DNA from: JAIOZK01 sp964468645
GTDB lineage: Bacteria > Bacteroidota > Bacteroidia > Bacteroidales > JAIOZK01
DNA: 64,000 nt
NCBI GenBank assembly: GCA_964468645.1
Contig: CAYXUU010000005.1
Coordinates: forward strand, 62,001 to 126,000
Reading direction: 5' to 3'
Made by a program: the position numbers and the translations under genes
Notes under the pieces: model-generated
The model's database searches: none
Told to the model about the DNA's origin: nothing
Seen by the model: only the letters and a program-made list of their open reading frames with translations
Shown: one piece after another, positions 51,103-59,995 of the stretch
Layout of the letters: each line of letters begins with the position of its first letter
Position numbering within the stretch: position 1 is the first letter of the stretch

Positions 51103-51693
51103 ATGGGCACAAGATTAATCCCAAAAAAAATACGTGAAAAATATGAGGTGCATGAATGGAAACATGCTTGTGCAATTCTGAAAAATGATTTCCCTATAGA
51201 GTGGAATGATGTTATCGATCTTCTTGACAGTTTTGAGTTTTGTAAAAGTTGGATTGAGATTGGTGGTGGAAGAAAATCAAAGGTGTCTGATACAATAGAT
51301 ACATTTTTATATTTAAGAGGATGGAAAGAAAAGGAATTTGAAACATCTATTAAGGTAGATGATACTATGATGGAATCTCCAACACATAAAATAGATTGTT
51401 ATAAAAATAAGATTGCATTAGAAATTGAGTGGAATAACAAGGATCCATTTTTCGACAGGGATTTAAATAATTTTCGTCTTCTTTTTGATCTTAGAGCAAT
51501 AAGCGTTGGAATCATAATAACGAGATGCGATCATCTTCAATTAATTTTTGATGAATTAGGACGGGGAAAATCATATGGGGCTTCTACAACACATATGTCG
51601 AAACTTCTTCCAAGAATTGAGGGGGGAGGCGGTGCTGGATGTCCGATTTTAGTTTTTGGTATAACTAGTAAATTATTAAATGAGGAGTGTTAG
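51103..51693 (+). CDS. BglII/BstYI-family type II restriction endonuclease
   Basis: 196 residues. The active-site run HKIDCYKNKIALEIEWNNKD places Asp98, Glu107 and Glu109 with the same spacing as Asp84-Glu93-x-Gln95 of BglII. IGGGRKSKV and RDLNNFRLLFDLRAISVGII are family landmarks. The protein cuts DNA; the recognition site is not evident. The stop directly abuts the methyltransferase ATG. Base composition is more AT-rich than its neighbours, consistent with horizontal acquisition. Confidence 0.88.
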   Translation: MGTRLIPKKIREKYEVHEWKHACAILKNDFPIEWNDVIDLLDSFEFCKSWIEIGGGRKSKVSDTIDTFLYLRGWKEKEFETSIKVDDTMMESPTHKIDCYKNKIALEIEWNNKDPFFDRDLNNFRLLFDLRAISVGIIITRCDHLQLIFDELGRGKSYGASTTHMSKLLPRIEGGGGAGCPILVFGITSKLLNEEC

Positions 51694-52380
51694 ATGAAGA
51701 GTAATGTAGCTAAGGATTTTATCAGTAGTATTCAAAATAAAGAATATGCCTGCATTTTAGCAGATCCACCCTGGAGATTTTTGAATAGGACAGGAAAAGT
51801 TGCCCCAGAGCACAAACGATTAAGTAGATATGATACATTATCTGTTGAGGAAATCAAAGAAATACCGGTTCCATTAGTTGCATCTAGAAATAGTCATCTC
51901 TATTTATGGATTCCAAATGCTCTGCTTAAAGAAGGTATGGAGGTAATGGAGGCCTGGGGTTTTAAATATAAAACAAATATAATCTGGCATAAAATACGAA
52001 AAGATGGAGGACCTGATGGTAGAGGAGTTGGTTTCTATTTCAGAAATACAACAGAAATGATCTTATTTGGAGTTAGAGGTAATATGCGTACTTTACCTCC
52101 TGGCAGATCACAAGTTAACATTATTAAGACACGTAAACAAGAGCACTCAAGAAAGCCAGATGAATTGTATGATATTGTTGAGAGATGTAGCCCAGGACCA
52201 TATTTAGAGCTTTTTGCAAGAGGGAAAAGAAAAAACTGGGATGTTTTTGGTAACCAAGCTGAAGAATATCTTGTATCGTGGCCGACATATAAACATAACA
52301 GTAAAAAAGAAAAAGCTTCTGGAATCCTAACTTTGGATCTCAAAGAAAAAAAAGTAAAATACACAAATTCAAAAGAGTAG
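51694..52380 (+). CDS. MT-A70 family N6-adenine DNA methyltransferase
   Basis: 228 residues. The catalytic DPPW motif is in ILADPPWRF, and SAM-binding elements include the late CSPGPYLELFARGKRKNWD region with the family order of MT-A70 (motif IV before motif I). It should methylate adenine and protect the site cut by the preceding endonuclease. The ATG follows the endonuclease stop with no gap, so the two are co-translated. No DNA-binding regulator (C protein) is seen. Confidence 0.92.
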   Translation: MKSNVAKDFISSIQNKEYACILADPPWRFLNRTGKVAPEHKRLSRYDTLSVEEIKEIPVPLVASRNSHLYLWIPNALLKEGMEVMEAWGFKYKTNIIWHKIRKDGGPDGRGVGFYFRNTTEMILFGVRGNMRTLPPGRSQVNIIKTRKQEHSRKPDELYDIVERCSPGPYLELFARGKRKNWDVFGNQAEEYLVSWPTYKHNSKKEKASGILTLDLKEKKVKYTNSKE

Positions 52381-52399
52381 TTTCAGATTTATTTTAGTC

Positions 52400-53014
52400 T
52401 TGTATTACGTTAAAGCACCGGCATATATAAAAGTCCTTTATTCCAGGCACCTAATCTGGAATATTCCAAATAATGAAAACAAGCTCTTTCTTACTTTCGA
52501 TGACGGACCTGTGCCTGAGGTAACAAATGAAGTTTTAAGCATACTGGATAATTTTAATATAAAAGCCACTTTTTTTTGTCTGGGTGATAATGCCATGAAA
52601 TATCCTGACACTTATAAATTAATCCATGAAAATGGCCACCAAAGGGGTTGCCATGGCTTTAATCATGTTAGTGGTTGGAAAATTTCATCAGATGATTACC
52701 TGAGGAACATCAGACAATGTTCTGAGTTTATTGACTCAAAACTATTCAGGCCTCCTTATGGAAGAATCAAACGAAGCCAGATAAAACTATTAAGAGATGA
52801 CTACAAAATTATTATGTGGTCGGTTTTATCAGGGGATTTCGATAATTCTGTAAGTAAAGAAAAATGTCTTATCAATGTAATAAAGCATTCAAAAAGCGGT
52901 TCAATTATTGTATTTCATGATAGTTTGAAAGCAAAAGAACGATTATTATATGCTTTGCCCCGGGCAATTAAAATTTTGCTCGAAAAAGGTTTTACTTTTG
53001 ACCTCATAAAATAA
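52400..53014 (+). CDS. Polysaccharide deacetylase family protein
   Basis: 204 residues starting at TTG 52400; no ATG precedes the conserved LFLTFDDGPVPEVT. The NodB motifs are TFDDGP (metal Asp), CHGFNHVSGW (metal His), RPPYGR and VFHDS near the C-terminus. It deacetylates N-acetylated glycans such as peptidoglycan or chitin-like chains, or acts on lipid-linked sugars. No signal peptide is seen. The spacing to the R-M genes (20 bp) suggests a chance junction rather than shared function. Confidence 0.9.
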   Translation: MYYVKAPAYIKVLYSRHLIWNIPNNENKLFLTFDDGPVPEVTNEVLSILDNFNIKATFFCLGDNAMKYPDTYKLIHENGHQRGCHGFNHVSGWKISSDDYLRNIRQCSEFIDSKLFRPPYGRIKRSQIKLLRDDYKIIMWSVLSGDFDNSVSKEKCLINVIKHSKSGSIIVFHDSLKAKERLLYALPRAIKILLEKGFTFDLIK

Positions 53015-53037
53015 ACCTGCATACTAAAGATATTGTA

Positions 53038-54849
53038 TTGAAAGCAAGACACTACGATACACGAAAACATTCGTCAGCATTTGTTAAGCCAGGCAAATCA
53101 TTCTGGTTTTATTTTCTGGTAGTACTGGTAATGTATTCCACCATCAGATGTGCCAATCCCGTATCCCCATCAGGAGGCCCTAAGGATATTCTGCCCCCTG
53201 TTGTGGTTGAAACTGAGCCTGCCAATTATTCTGTCAATTTCGCAGCAGACCGGATCTCAATAAGTTTTGATGAATTCATTCAACTAAAGGAACCGGGCAG
53301 CCAGATACTGATCTCCCCACCTGTAGATGAGAAACCCGATTATCGCCTGAGGGGCAAAAATCTTGTTGTTAAATTTAATGAACCCCTTAAAGACTCTACA
53401 ACATACAACATCTTTTTTGGCAATTCTATCATTGATCTTAACGAGGGAAATCCCCTTGTAAATTATCAATATGTGTTTTCTACGGGTAGTGTTATTGATT
53501 CACTGGCAATAAAAGGTCAGGTTTTGAATGCATTCGACCTTACCGCTATTGAAAATGTATTTGTAATGTTGTACGCTGATGAGAATGATACCTTGCCCAT
53601 AGATTCCTTACCCTATTTCGTAGCACCCTACTATGTAGCCAGAACAGGAGTGAATGGCTATTTCGAGTTGAACAACCTGCGCGACCACGATTATATGATC
53701 TTCGCCCTGAACGATATTAACAGTAATTACCTGTTTGATCTTCCCAATGAGGAGATTGCCTTCCTGGATACCCTTGTTCAACCAACTTATTACAAAATCG
53801 AAAGGGATACTATTTCTTCTGATACAGCAATAATAGAAGAGCAACTACCGGATGAAATTCTGGACGAAGAGATAGTTACTGACAGTATCATCTCAGAAGA
53901 AATAGTGAATTTTATAGAATTGTTTCTCTTTACAGAAACTGATTCAACCCAGAGGCTTCTTGATGCCAGTCTGGTGGCTAATCAGAAATTAAGGTTTGTT
54001 TTTAAGTTTCCGGCGACAGTTCCACATTTTGATGTTTTGAATTATGATTTCGGAGATACAATATGGTTTATAGAAGAACCGAACAAATCAGGTGATACCA
54101 TAGTATATTGGCTGGAGGCATTTGTCCCCGACATACTGGACTTTAAAGTTTCGGACGACACGCTGGTTCTTGATACTGTTCAGATCGTTCAGAAAAAGGA
54201 AGATTCAAAGAAAAGGAAAAAAGATAAGGATAAGGAAGTTGAGGGGATTAAATACAAAACCAACCTGAAAGGCACAAAGCTTGATCTCAATAAAGATCTT
54301 ATCCTGACATTTTCATATCCTGTAACGGAATTTGATAACAAAGGATTTCAACTTATCGAAAAAGAAGATACACTGAAGATTGAACCGGTATTTACCGATG
54401 GGATTAACAGAAAATTGAAAATTAAATTTCCATGGAAAGAGGAAACTTCCTATGAGTTGTTTTTCACTGATTCCGTATTTACAGATCTATTGGGACGATC
54501 TAATGACAGTACTTTTATTGATTTCAAAACAAAGGCCCTGGATGACTATTCTGTGATAAGGCTAAACTTATTCCCAGGCAACATCTGTAATGATTATATT
54601 GTTCAACTTATGGACAAAGATCAGAATGTTCTGAAAGAGAATATAGTAAGCGATGAAGCAAAACTGGTTTATGATTACCTTGAACCGGGAGATTATATCA
54701 TCAAGGCTATTTGTGATTCGAATGGAAATGGTACCTGGGATTCAGGTGATTATTCACTCAAACTGCAACCAGAGCATGTTATTTATTACCCTGGAATTAT
54801 AACCATTCGGTCAAATTGGGAAATTGAAGAAGAATGGATTCTGGAATAA
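53038..54849 (+). CDS. Ig-like domain lipoprotein
   Basis: 603 residues from a TTG start, with a membrane segment (FWFYFLVVLVMYSTIRC) giving a lipobox at Cys38 followed by ANPVSPSGGPKD. An N-terminal bacterial Ig-like (Big_5) domain (VVETEPANYSVNFAADRISI) is followed by carboxypeptidase-regulatory-like strands, an acidic linker and a lysine-rich patch (KKRKKDKDKE), then a second Ig-like part. The family is common in Bacteroidetes and found near ComEC or cell-wall genes; the role is unknown. A bidirectional terminator follows. Confidence 0.82.
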   Translation: MKARHYDTRKHSSAFVKPGKSFWFYFLVVLVMYSTIRCANPVSPSGGPKDILPPVVVETEPANYSVNFAADRISISFDEFIQLKEPGSQILISPPVDEKPDYRLRGKNLVVKFNEPLKDSTTYNIFFGNSIIDLNEGNPLVNYQYVFSTGSVIDSLAIKGQVLNAFDLTAIENVFVMLYADENDTLPIDSLPYFVAPYYVARTGVNGYFELNNLRDHDYMIFALNDINSNYLFDLPNEEIAFLDTLVQPTYYKIERDTISSDTAIIEEQLPDEILDEEIVTDSIISEEIVNFIELFLFTETDSTQRLLDASLVANQKLRFVFKFPATVPHFDVLNYDFGDTIWFIEEPNKSGDTIVYWLEAFVPDILDFKVSDDTLVLDTVQIVQKKEDSKKRKKDKDKEVEGIKYKTNLKGTKLDLNKDLILTFSYPVTEFDNKGFQLIEKEDTLKIEPVFTDGINRKLKIKFPWKEETSYELFFTDSVFTDLLGRSNDSTFIDFKTKALDDYSVIRLNLFPGNICNDYIVQLMDKDQNVLKENIVSDEAKLVYDYLEPGDYIIKAICDSNGNGTWDSGDYSLKLQPEHVIYYPGIITIRSNWEIEEEWILE

Positions 54850-54870
54850 GAAGCAATTGTATGAAAAAGA

Positions 54871-54900
54871 AAAACCCAAATGATTTCTCATTTGGATTTT
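54871..54900. terminator. Bidirectional intrinsic terminator
   Basis: CCAAATGA-TTTC-TCATTTGG is a perfect 8-bp stem flanked by AAAA and TTTT, between two convergent genes. It should work in both directions. Confidence 0.8.
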
Positions 54901-54935
54901 ATAATTAAAAGTATTTTCTATTACCTAGCGAAAGA

Positions 54936-55235
54936 TTATTCCTCATTACACCTGTTGATGCAATCGATAATCTCTTTCAGGGTGTTGCTTTTTAATGAAT
55001 AAAAGATTTTTTTACCATCACGCTTTGAAATCAGAACACCTTTATTTTTTAAGATGTTAAGATGATGTGAGGCAGACGCCTGTTCAATTTTAAGTTTTTT
55101 GTAAATCTGTGTTACACTCATCTTCTCATTCGCGTTCAAAAGGTCAATAATCGCTATTCTCATCGGATGGGCCATTGCTCTCAGCTTACTTGCTGCCATC
55201 TCTAGCTTGTTAATGTCTAGTTGTAATTTTGCCAT
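54936..55235 (-). CDS. ArsR-family winged-helix regulator
   Basis: 99 residues. The DNA-binding region is AMAHPMRIAIIDLLNANEKM, then the recognition helix QASASHHLNILKNKGVL and the wing KRDGKKIFYSLK. The C-terminus ends DCINRCNEE; the two Cys could bind metal or thiol-reactive ligands, but the classical ELCVCDL site is absent. It may regulate its own promoter or unlinked genes. It is not in an operon with ade. Confidence 0.9.
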   Translation of the reverse strand: MAKLQLDINKLEMAASKLRAMAHPMRIAIIDLLNANEKMSVTQIYKKLKIEQASASHHLNILKNKGVLISKRDGKKIFYSLKSNTLKEIIDCINRCNEE

Positions 55236-55253
55236 TTTTAATTAGTTTTTGTG

Positions 55254-55282
55254 CAAATATATAAAAAATGATATAAAAACAA
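55254..55282 (-). promoter_or_regulatory. Promoter of the ArsR-family gene
   Basis: On the minus strand TTG (55280-55282), an 18-bp spacer and TATATTTG (55254-55261), an exact -7 match, 18 bases before the ATG. Confidence 0.6.
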
Positions 55283-55311
55283 AATAAATATGTAAATACA
55301 TTAAAAAATAT

Positions 55312-56943
55312 TTAGCAAAAAAGTTGAGTAAACTCGAAATTTTTACCGTCAAAGAGCCCTTGGTCACTTAGTTTTAGCTCGGGAATAACAAGCAGTGCCA
55401 TGAAAGACAGTGTCATATAAGGTGCATGAAGTTCGGATCCGAGGGCCTTGGCTTTTTTGTCAATCTCATCATAGGCCTTTGCGATTTCAAAGCCATCCCG
55501 ATTCGACATCAAACCGGCAACTGGAAGGGGTACAACAAACTCCTCAACATCATTTACCAGGGCAACACCACCCCTGGATTCGACTAGCAGGTTGACTGCC
55601 CTGACAATATCTTTATCGGATACACCAACTGCTACAATATTATGACTGTCGTGTGCCACACTTGAAGCTATAGCTCCGGACTTTAAACCGAAGTTTTTAA
55701 TGAAGGCCAATGCTGGTGCTGCATCACTGTATCTATTTACAACAGTTAACTTCAAAATATCTTTCTCTGTATCACTGACAACATTATCACTGATGATATG
55801 GGGAATCAAGTCGATAGAATTGGTTATTAATTGTCCGTCAAGTGCCTCAATTACTTTAATCTTGCCATCCTGCGGAACAATCTGAAGATCATTAACCTTA
55901 ATTGTGTTCCTGTTGAATTTATTAGGTGTTTCAGCAGGTACCCGATCAATTAATGTGTTTCCATCTTCTGCAACTTTTATTCCTCTGATGTAGGTTGATA
56001 AAACATTGAATTTTTTAAGGTTATCTACGACAATAAAATCTGCATCATCACCCGGTTGCAGCAATCCTGAATCGAGGCTATAATGTTTCACAGGATTATA
56101 GGAAGCAATTCTTAATACTGTTAAGGGATCATATCCTTTAGCAACTGCCCTTACAACATGGCTGTTAATATGCTCATTTACAAGATCGTTTGGGTGTCTG
56201 TCGTCACTACAAAACATTAACATATCAGGGAAGTCAGCAATAAGATCAACAAGTGCTTCGAAATTTTTTGCGGCACTGCCTTCCCTGATCAGGATCTTCA
56301 TCCCATATTTTAATTTGTTCAGCGCCTCCGGTTTTGTGAAGCACTCATGATCGGTAGTAATTCCTGCTTCGATATATTTTCTGGCATCATCACCCATAAC
56401 ACCCGGTGCGTGGCCATCAACAGGTTTATTGTATTTTTTAGCCAGGGCTATCTTTTCTTCTACCTCTTTGTCACCAAATAAAACACCAGGCCAGTTCATC
56501 ATTTCCGATAAATACTTGATCTCATTCATCTGGAGTAAAAAATCGATTTCATCGGTTCCGAGTGTTGCACCTGCTGTTTCAAAAGTGGTTGCAGGAACGC
56601 AGGAGGATGCCCCAAAATTGAATTTAAAGGGTACCTTTTTACCATTCTCAATCATGTACTCAATACCATTAATTCCCAGTACGTTGCCAATTTCATGCGG
56701 ATCGCTAACAGTAGCTACTGTTCCATGTATTACTGCGATACGCGCAAATTCCGAAGGAATTAGCATTGAGCTCTCGATATGTATATGGGCATCAATAAAT
56801 CCCGGGATGATATAATGATCTTCACTTACTTCCTCTTTTATGATTTTTAAGATCCTGCCGTTTTCTATATAAACCGTTCCTTTAAAAATTTCACCCTTAA
56901 CAAGATCGGCAATATTACCTGAGATATGAAAACTTTGATTCAT
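55312..56943 (-). CDS. ade: Adenine deaminase
   Basis: 543 residues of the amidohydrolase family. The metal ligands are in GFIDAHIHIES, then VDGHAPGV, TDHECF and FCSDDRHPNDL. The late segment VAHDSHNIVAVG and GLMSNRDG are specific to Ade. It converts adenine to hypoxanthine and ammonia in purine salvage. It has its own promoter (TATATTTG at 56968-56975). Confidence 0.95.
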   Translation of the reverse strand: MNQSFHISGNIADLVKGEIFKGTVYIENGRILKIIKEEVSEDHYIIPGFIDAHIHIESSMLIPSEFARIAVIHGTVATVSDPHEIGNVLGINGIEYMIENGKKVPFKFNFGASSCVPATTFETAGATLGTDEIDFLLQMNEIKYLSEMMNWPGVLFGDKEVEEKIALAKKYNKPVDGHAPGVMGDDARKYIEAGITTDHECFTKPEALNKLKYGMKILIREGSAAKNFEALVDLIADFPDMLMFCSDDRHPNDLVNEHINSHVVRAVAKGYDPLTVLRIASYNPVKHYSLDSGLLQPGDDADFIVVDNLKKFNVLSTYIRGIKVAEDGNTLIDRVPAETPNKFNRNTIKVNDLQIVPQDGKIKVIEALDGQLITNSIDLIPHIISDNVVSDTEKDILKLTVVNRYSDAAPALAFIKNFGLKSGAIASSVAHDSHNIVAVGVSDKDIVRAVNLLVESRGGVALVNDVEEFVVPLPVAGLMSNRDGFEIAKAYDEIDKKAKALGSELHAPYMTLSFMALLVIPELKLSDQGLFDGKNFEFTQLFC

Positions 56944-56967
56944 AATGTTTGAAATTTGAGTTACTTA

Positions 56968-56996
56968 CAAATATAATTGAAATAAGAGAAATACAA
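56968..56996 (-). promoter_or_regulatory. Promoter of ade
   Basis: On the minus strand TTG (56994-56996), an 18-bp spacer and TATATTTG (56968-56975), 25 bases before the ade ATG. It abuts the hairpin that ends the upstream mevalonate operon. Confidence 0.55.
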
Positions 56997-56997
56997 G

Positions 56998-57025
56998 GGT
57001 TGCCAACCTTATAGGGTTGGCAACC
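56998..57025 (-). terminator. 11-bp perfect hairpin after the mevalonate operon
   Basis: GGTTGCCAACC-TTATAG-GGTTGGCAACC begins right after the stop of the kinase gene at 57027. The following minus-strand sequence CTTGTATTT is T-rich but not a pure T-run. It could be a terminator or a REP-like element. Confidence 0.65.
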
Positions 57026-57026
57026 T

Positions 57027-57992
57027 TTATGAGTTTTTATAAACAGGGATCACATCAATATTCATAGAATTTAAAAATGCTTTTGCTTTTTCGTAATTCT
57101 GGGTAAAACCCAGTAGGAAACCTCCACCACCAGATCCACAGAGTTTAAGATAGTAAGTGTGGCTTTCAAGGCCTTTTTTCCAGATATCCTTAAAGGTATC
57201 AGGGATCATCGGACTGAGATTGCTCAGGAAGAATCTTGACAGGTTCTCAAGATTGTTGAAAAACTCTTTGGTATCACCTGTTATAAGTGACTTGATACAA
57301 TTCTCGGTAATTGGTATTAACTGTTCTTTAACTTTATTATGATAGCTTTTCGACTTGCATTTTTCGAGGAAGAGCTTTACAAGAGGTTCGGTTTTACCAG
57401 GATTTCCGGTGTTGATCAGAAAAATTGCGCCATTCTTATCATGTTTATTGCGTGGTATGCCAACTATTTCTATATCCCCTTTCTCCTTAATTAATAGAGG
57501 GTATTTCATATAAGAATTCAAAGGATCAAGACCAGAACTCACCCCATGAAAATAAGATTCAAGCTGTGAGAAAACTTCTTTCAGCTTTTTGATTTCCTTT
57601 TCTGAGATATGCCTTTGGTCCGGGATCTTGTTTAATGCATATTTTTCGTATATGGCTGCAACCAGGGCACCTGAACTTCCAATGCCAAATCCCTGTGGAA
57701 TTGTTGATTCAAAATATAATCCGTTTGAAATATCTTTTCTGAGTGCTTTAAGGTTAAGTTTTGTTTTGAGCTTGTTGTTATTATCAAGGTTGAACAGAAA
57801 ATCAAAAAATCCCCTGAGCATTTTATTGGAGTTACTGGCAAAATCAAGGTCTGTATAGGTGTCCTGATTATAAAAACTTAACTCCCCTTTAAAATGGGTG
57901 TAAGGGATAGACAGGCCCATCGAATCACAAATTACGCTGTATTCACCAAACAACAATATTTTAGAGTAGAATATTTCGGAATTGGATTTCAT
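57027..57992 (-). CDS. mvk: Mevalonate kinase
   Basis: 321 residues of the GHMP superfamily. Motif 1 is KILLFGEYSVI, the ATP loop is PQGFGIGSSGALVAA, and the C-terminal motif is KLCGSGGGGFLLGF. The order and the HGVSSGLDPLNS substrate segment fit mevalonate kinases rather than galactokinases. It would phosphorylate mevalonate in isoprenoid synthesis. It is the last of four co-directional genes, six bases behind mvaD. Confidence 0.85.
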   Translation of the reverse strand: MKSNSEIFYSKILLFGEYSVICDSMGLSIPYTHFKGELSFYNQDTYTDLDFASNSNKMLRGFFDFLFNLDNNNKLKTKLNLKALRKDISNGLYFESTIPQGFGIGSSGALVAAIYEKYALNKIPDQRHISEKEIKKLKEVFSQLESYFHGVSSGLDPLNSYMKYPLLIKEKGDIEIVGIPRNKHDKNGAIFLINTGNPGKTEPLVKLFLEKCKSKSYHNKVKEQLIPITENCIKSLITGDTKEFFNNLENLSRFFLSNLSPMIPDTFKDIWKKGLESHTYYLKLCGSGGGGFLLGFTQNYEKAKAFLNSMNIDVIPVYKNS

Positions 57993-57998
57993 TGAATA

Positions 57999-59054
57999 TT
58001 ATTCAAATTGCGCGGGACCTATGCCCATGTGATCATCTATCCACAAATTTTCGCTGCAATATACTAACAATTCATCATTAATAAACGATTTCACCTCATG
58101 TTCGTATTCTTCAGTATATATCAGGTGAATATTAGGTCCGGCATCAATACTGAAGCAAACCGGGAGATCTTCCTGATCTCGGGCTGCTCTTATCCTTCTT
58201 ATTAAGGCAATACTTTCAGGTTTCAGTAGAACACAGGAGGGTGAAGAGGTAAACATCATTGCATGCAATGCCAGTGCTTCAGCCTCAGTAATCTCAGCAA
58301 ACTGCTGCCAGTTACCCTGTTTAAGTGCTTTCAGTAATAATGACAAGTTAATGTTTGCCTGTTTATACCTGGCTTTTGCAAAGGGATGTTTAGTCATCAG
58401 GCTGTGTCCTGCACTGCTTGATATTTCTTTTGTTCCCCTGCCTGTTATCAATATTGCATCCCTCAGGTCCAGGAAAGAAGAATGGACATTGTCATAAGGA
58501 ATGGCATATTCATCGGAAGAAGTCTTTAATAATTCTGTTTTTCCCCAAAGATTGAAACCTCCATAGACTGATCGGCAGGCACTTCCCGATCCAAACCTGG
58601 AAAGGCAGGAAGCTTTCATTAAAAAATCATTTTGATTTTCATTTGTTTTATTGATATCCCGATCCATTGAACACAAACCTAAAGCGAGGGCACTCATGGC
58701 CGAAGCTGAAGAAGCTATCCCAGAGGAATGTGGGAAAGTGTTATGGCTTTCTATCTTAAGATGATAGTAATAAAGAAATGGAAGTATGTGAGCGATTGAA
58801 TTAAGGTACTTAACAATACGATATTCGAATCCACTATTCCTTTTTTTGTCGAAATAAAACTCGCAAGATACCTGGTTGGTTTTATTCTGAAAAGGGTGAT
58901 AGTATATAGTAGTTTCAGTATAAGATTTACTCAGGGAGAAGCTAAATGATGGATTTTCAGGTAATTGATTACCATGCTTTCCCCAGTATTTAATAAGGGC
59001 AATATTGGATGGACTGCGCCAGCTTATTTTTTTCTGGTATGTGTCTTCAGGCAT
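57999..59054 (-). CDS. mvaD: Diphosphomevalonate decarboxylase
   Basis: 351 residues from MPEDTYQKK; the frame extends to 59105 but that lies in the upstream gene. The core SNIALIKYWGKHGNQLP and SGIASSASAMSALALGLCSM (ATP loop) are diagnostic of MvaD, as are GSGSACRSVYGG and the conserved ISSSAGHSLMTKHPF and DAGPN segments. It forms isopentenyl diphosphate from mevalonate diphosphate. The start overlaps the preceding gene by eight bases. Confidence 0.93.
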   Translation of the reverse strand: MPEDTYQKKISWRSPSNIALIKYWGKHGNQLPENPSFSFSLSKSYTETTIYYHPFQNKTNQVSCEFYFDKKRNSGFEYRIVKYLNSIAHILPFLYYYHLKIESHNTFPHSSGIASSASAMSALALGLCSMDRDINKTNENQNDFLMKASCLSRFGSGSACRSVYGGFNLWGKTELLKTSSDEYAIPYDNVHSSFLDLRDAILITGRGTKEISSSAGHSLMTKHPFAKARYKQANINLSLLLKALKQGNWQQFAEITEAEALALHAMMFTSSPSCVLLKPESIALIRRIRAARDQEDLPVCFSIDAGPNIHLIYTEEYEHEVKSFINDELLVYCSENLWIDDHMGIGPAQFE

Positions 59055-59982
59055 ATTTAACAATTTCCTTAAAGCTAAAAATAGTATTAAGATTTTTTTT
59101 GTCAATAAAATATTGTTCCAATTGCATTCGGTTACCTTTCCAGGTTACAAGCATAAAATCTCCGCCCCAGGCACCCAGTGACTTGATCTGCCCCTCAAAA
59201 TCATTAAAGGATTGTTTTTTTAATGGCTTCGTTTTAAGGATAACTGACATTATTTCTTCATGCTCGGCAATCAGACTTTCAAAATCCTGTAATGTTTTTG
59301 ATCCTGCCATTAATACTGAAATTTCAGAAATCCTGTTGATATCATGATAAGAAAATCGTTTTGAGGATTTAAAGTCATTAATACTTTTATTGGAATCCTG
59401 TTTTTTCCCGGTATAGATAAAGTAAAGATGCTCCCTGAATTCAGGTAAAAAATTAGTTGTGGAAATAATTGGCTTGAGATCCTTGATCTGGTATAGGAGA
59501 GCTTTATCCTCACGTGCACATGCAATATCATACCCTGATCCCCGAAATACCCTAAAATGAAGTTCATAAGGATCGATATCTGCCCAATAAGCGATATTGG
59601 AAATAAGGGAAGAACTACTTCCCAATCCCCAGTTAATATTAAAGTTCATGTGCGATTCAGCGCTGAATGCTATATCCTTTGAAAACAGGGAATCATTTAA
59701 CCTGCCTGCAGCTGATAAGATCCTGAGCAAATTTTCGGCTATTTTAATGTTGTCTGTTTCAGCAATTTCCAATTTGTTAATATCAAATACCGCATGGAAC
59801 CAGGATTGATCAGTTACATAGGAATCCCATATGAGAGTGCCGGGTTTAAGGTTTGTAGTTTGCCTGACTTTTAATACCTGCCCGAACTTTATGGGAACCG
59901 CAAGTGCTCTCCCCCCTTCCATAACCAGGTATTCGCAGGAAATCAGCAATTTACCGTTTGAATAAAATGAATGTTGTTCCAA
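59047..59982 (-). CDS. GHMP kinase, probable phosphomevalonate kinase
   Basis: 311 residues. GHMP features are SNGKLLISCEYLVMEGGRAL, the loop NWGLGSSSSLISNIA and GSGYDIACAREDKALLYQI. It is more divergent than the two neighbouring enzymes. Sitting between HMG-CoA reductase and MvaD in the same operon, it fills the only kinase step otherwise missing, phosphomevalonate to diphosphomevalonate. That assignment rests on context. Confidence 0.78.
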   Translation of the reverse strand: MEQHSFYSNGKLLISCEYLVMEGGRALAVPIKFGQVLKVRQTTNLKPGTLIWDSYVTDQSWFHAVFDINKLEIAETDNIKIAENLLRILSAAGRLNDSLFSKDIAFSAESHMNFNINWGLGSSSSLISNIAYWADIDPYELHFRVFRGSGYDIACAREDKALLYQIKDLKPIISTTNFLPEFREHLYFIYTGKKQDSNKSINDFKSSKRFSYHDINRISEISVLMAGSKTLQDFESLIAEHEEIMSVILKTKPLKKQSFNDFEGQIKSLGAWGGDFMLVTWKGNRMQLEQYFIDKKNLNTIFSFKEIVKYA

Positions 59983-59995
59983 AGTTCAGTTCTCT

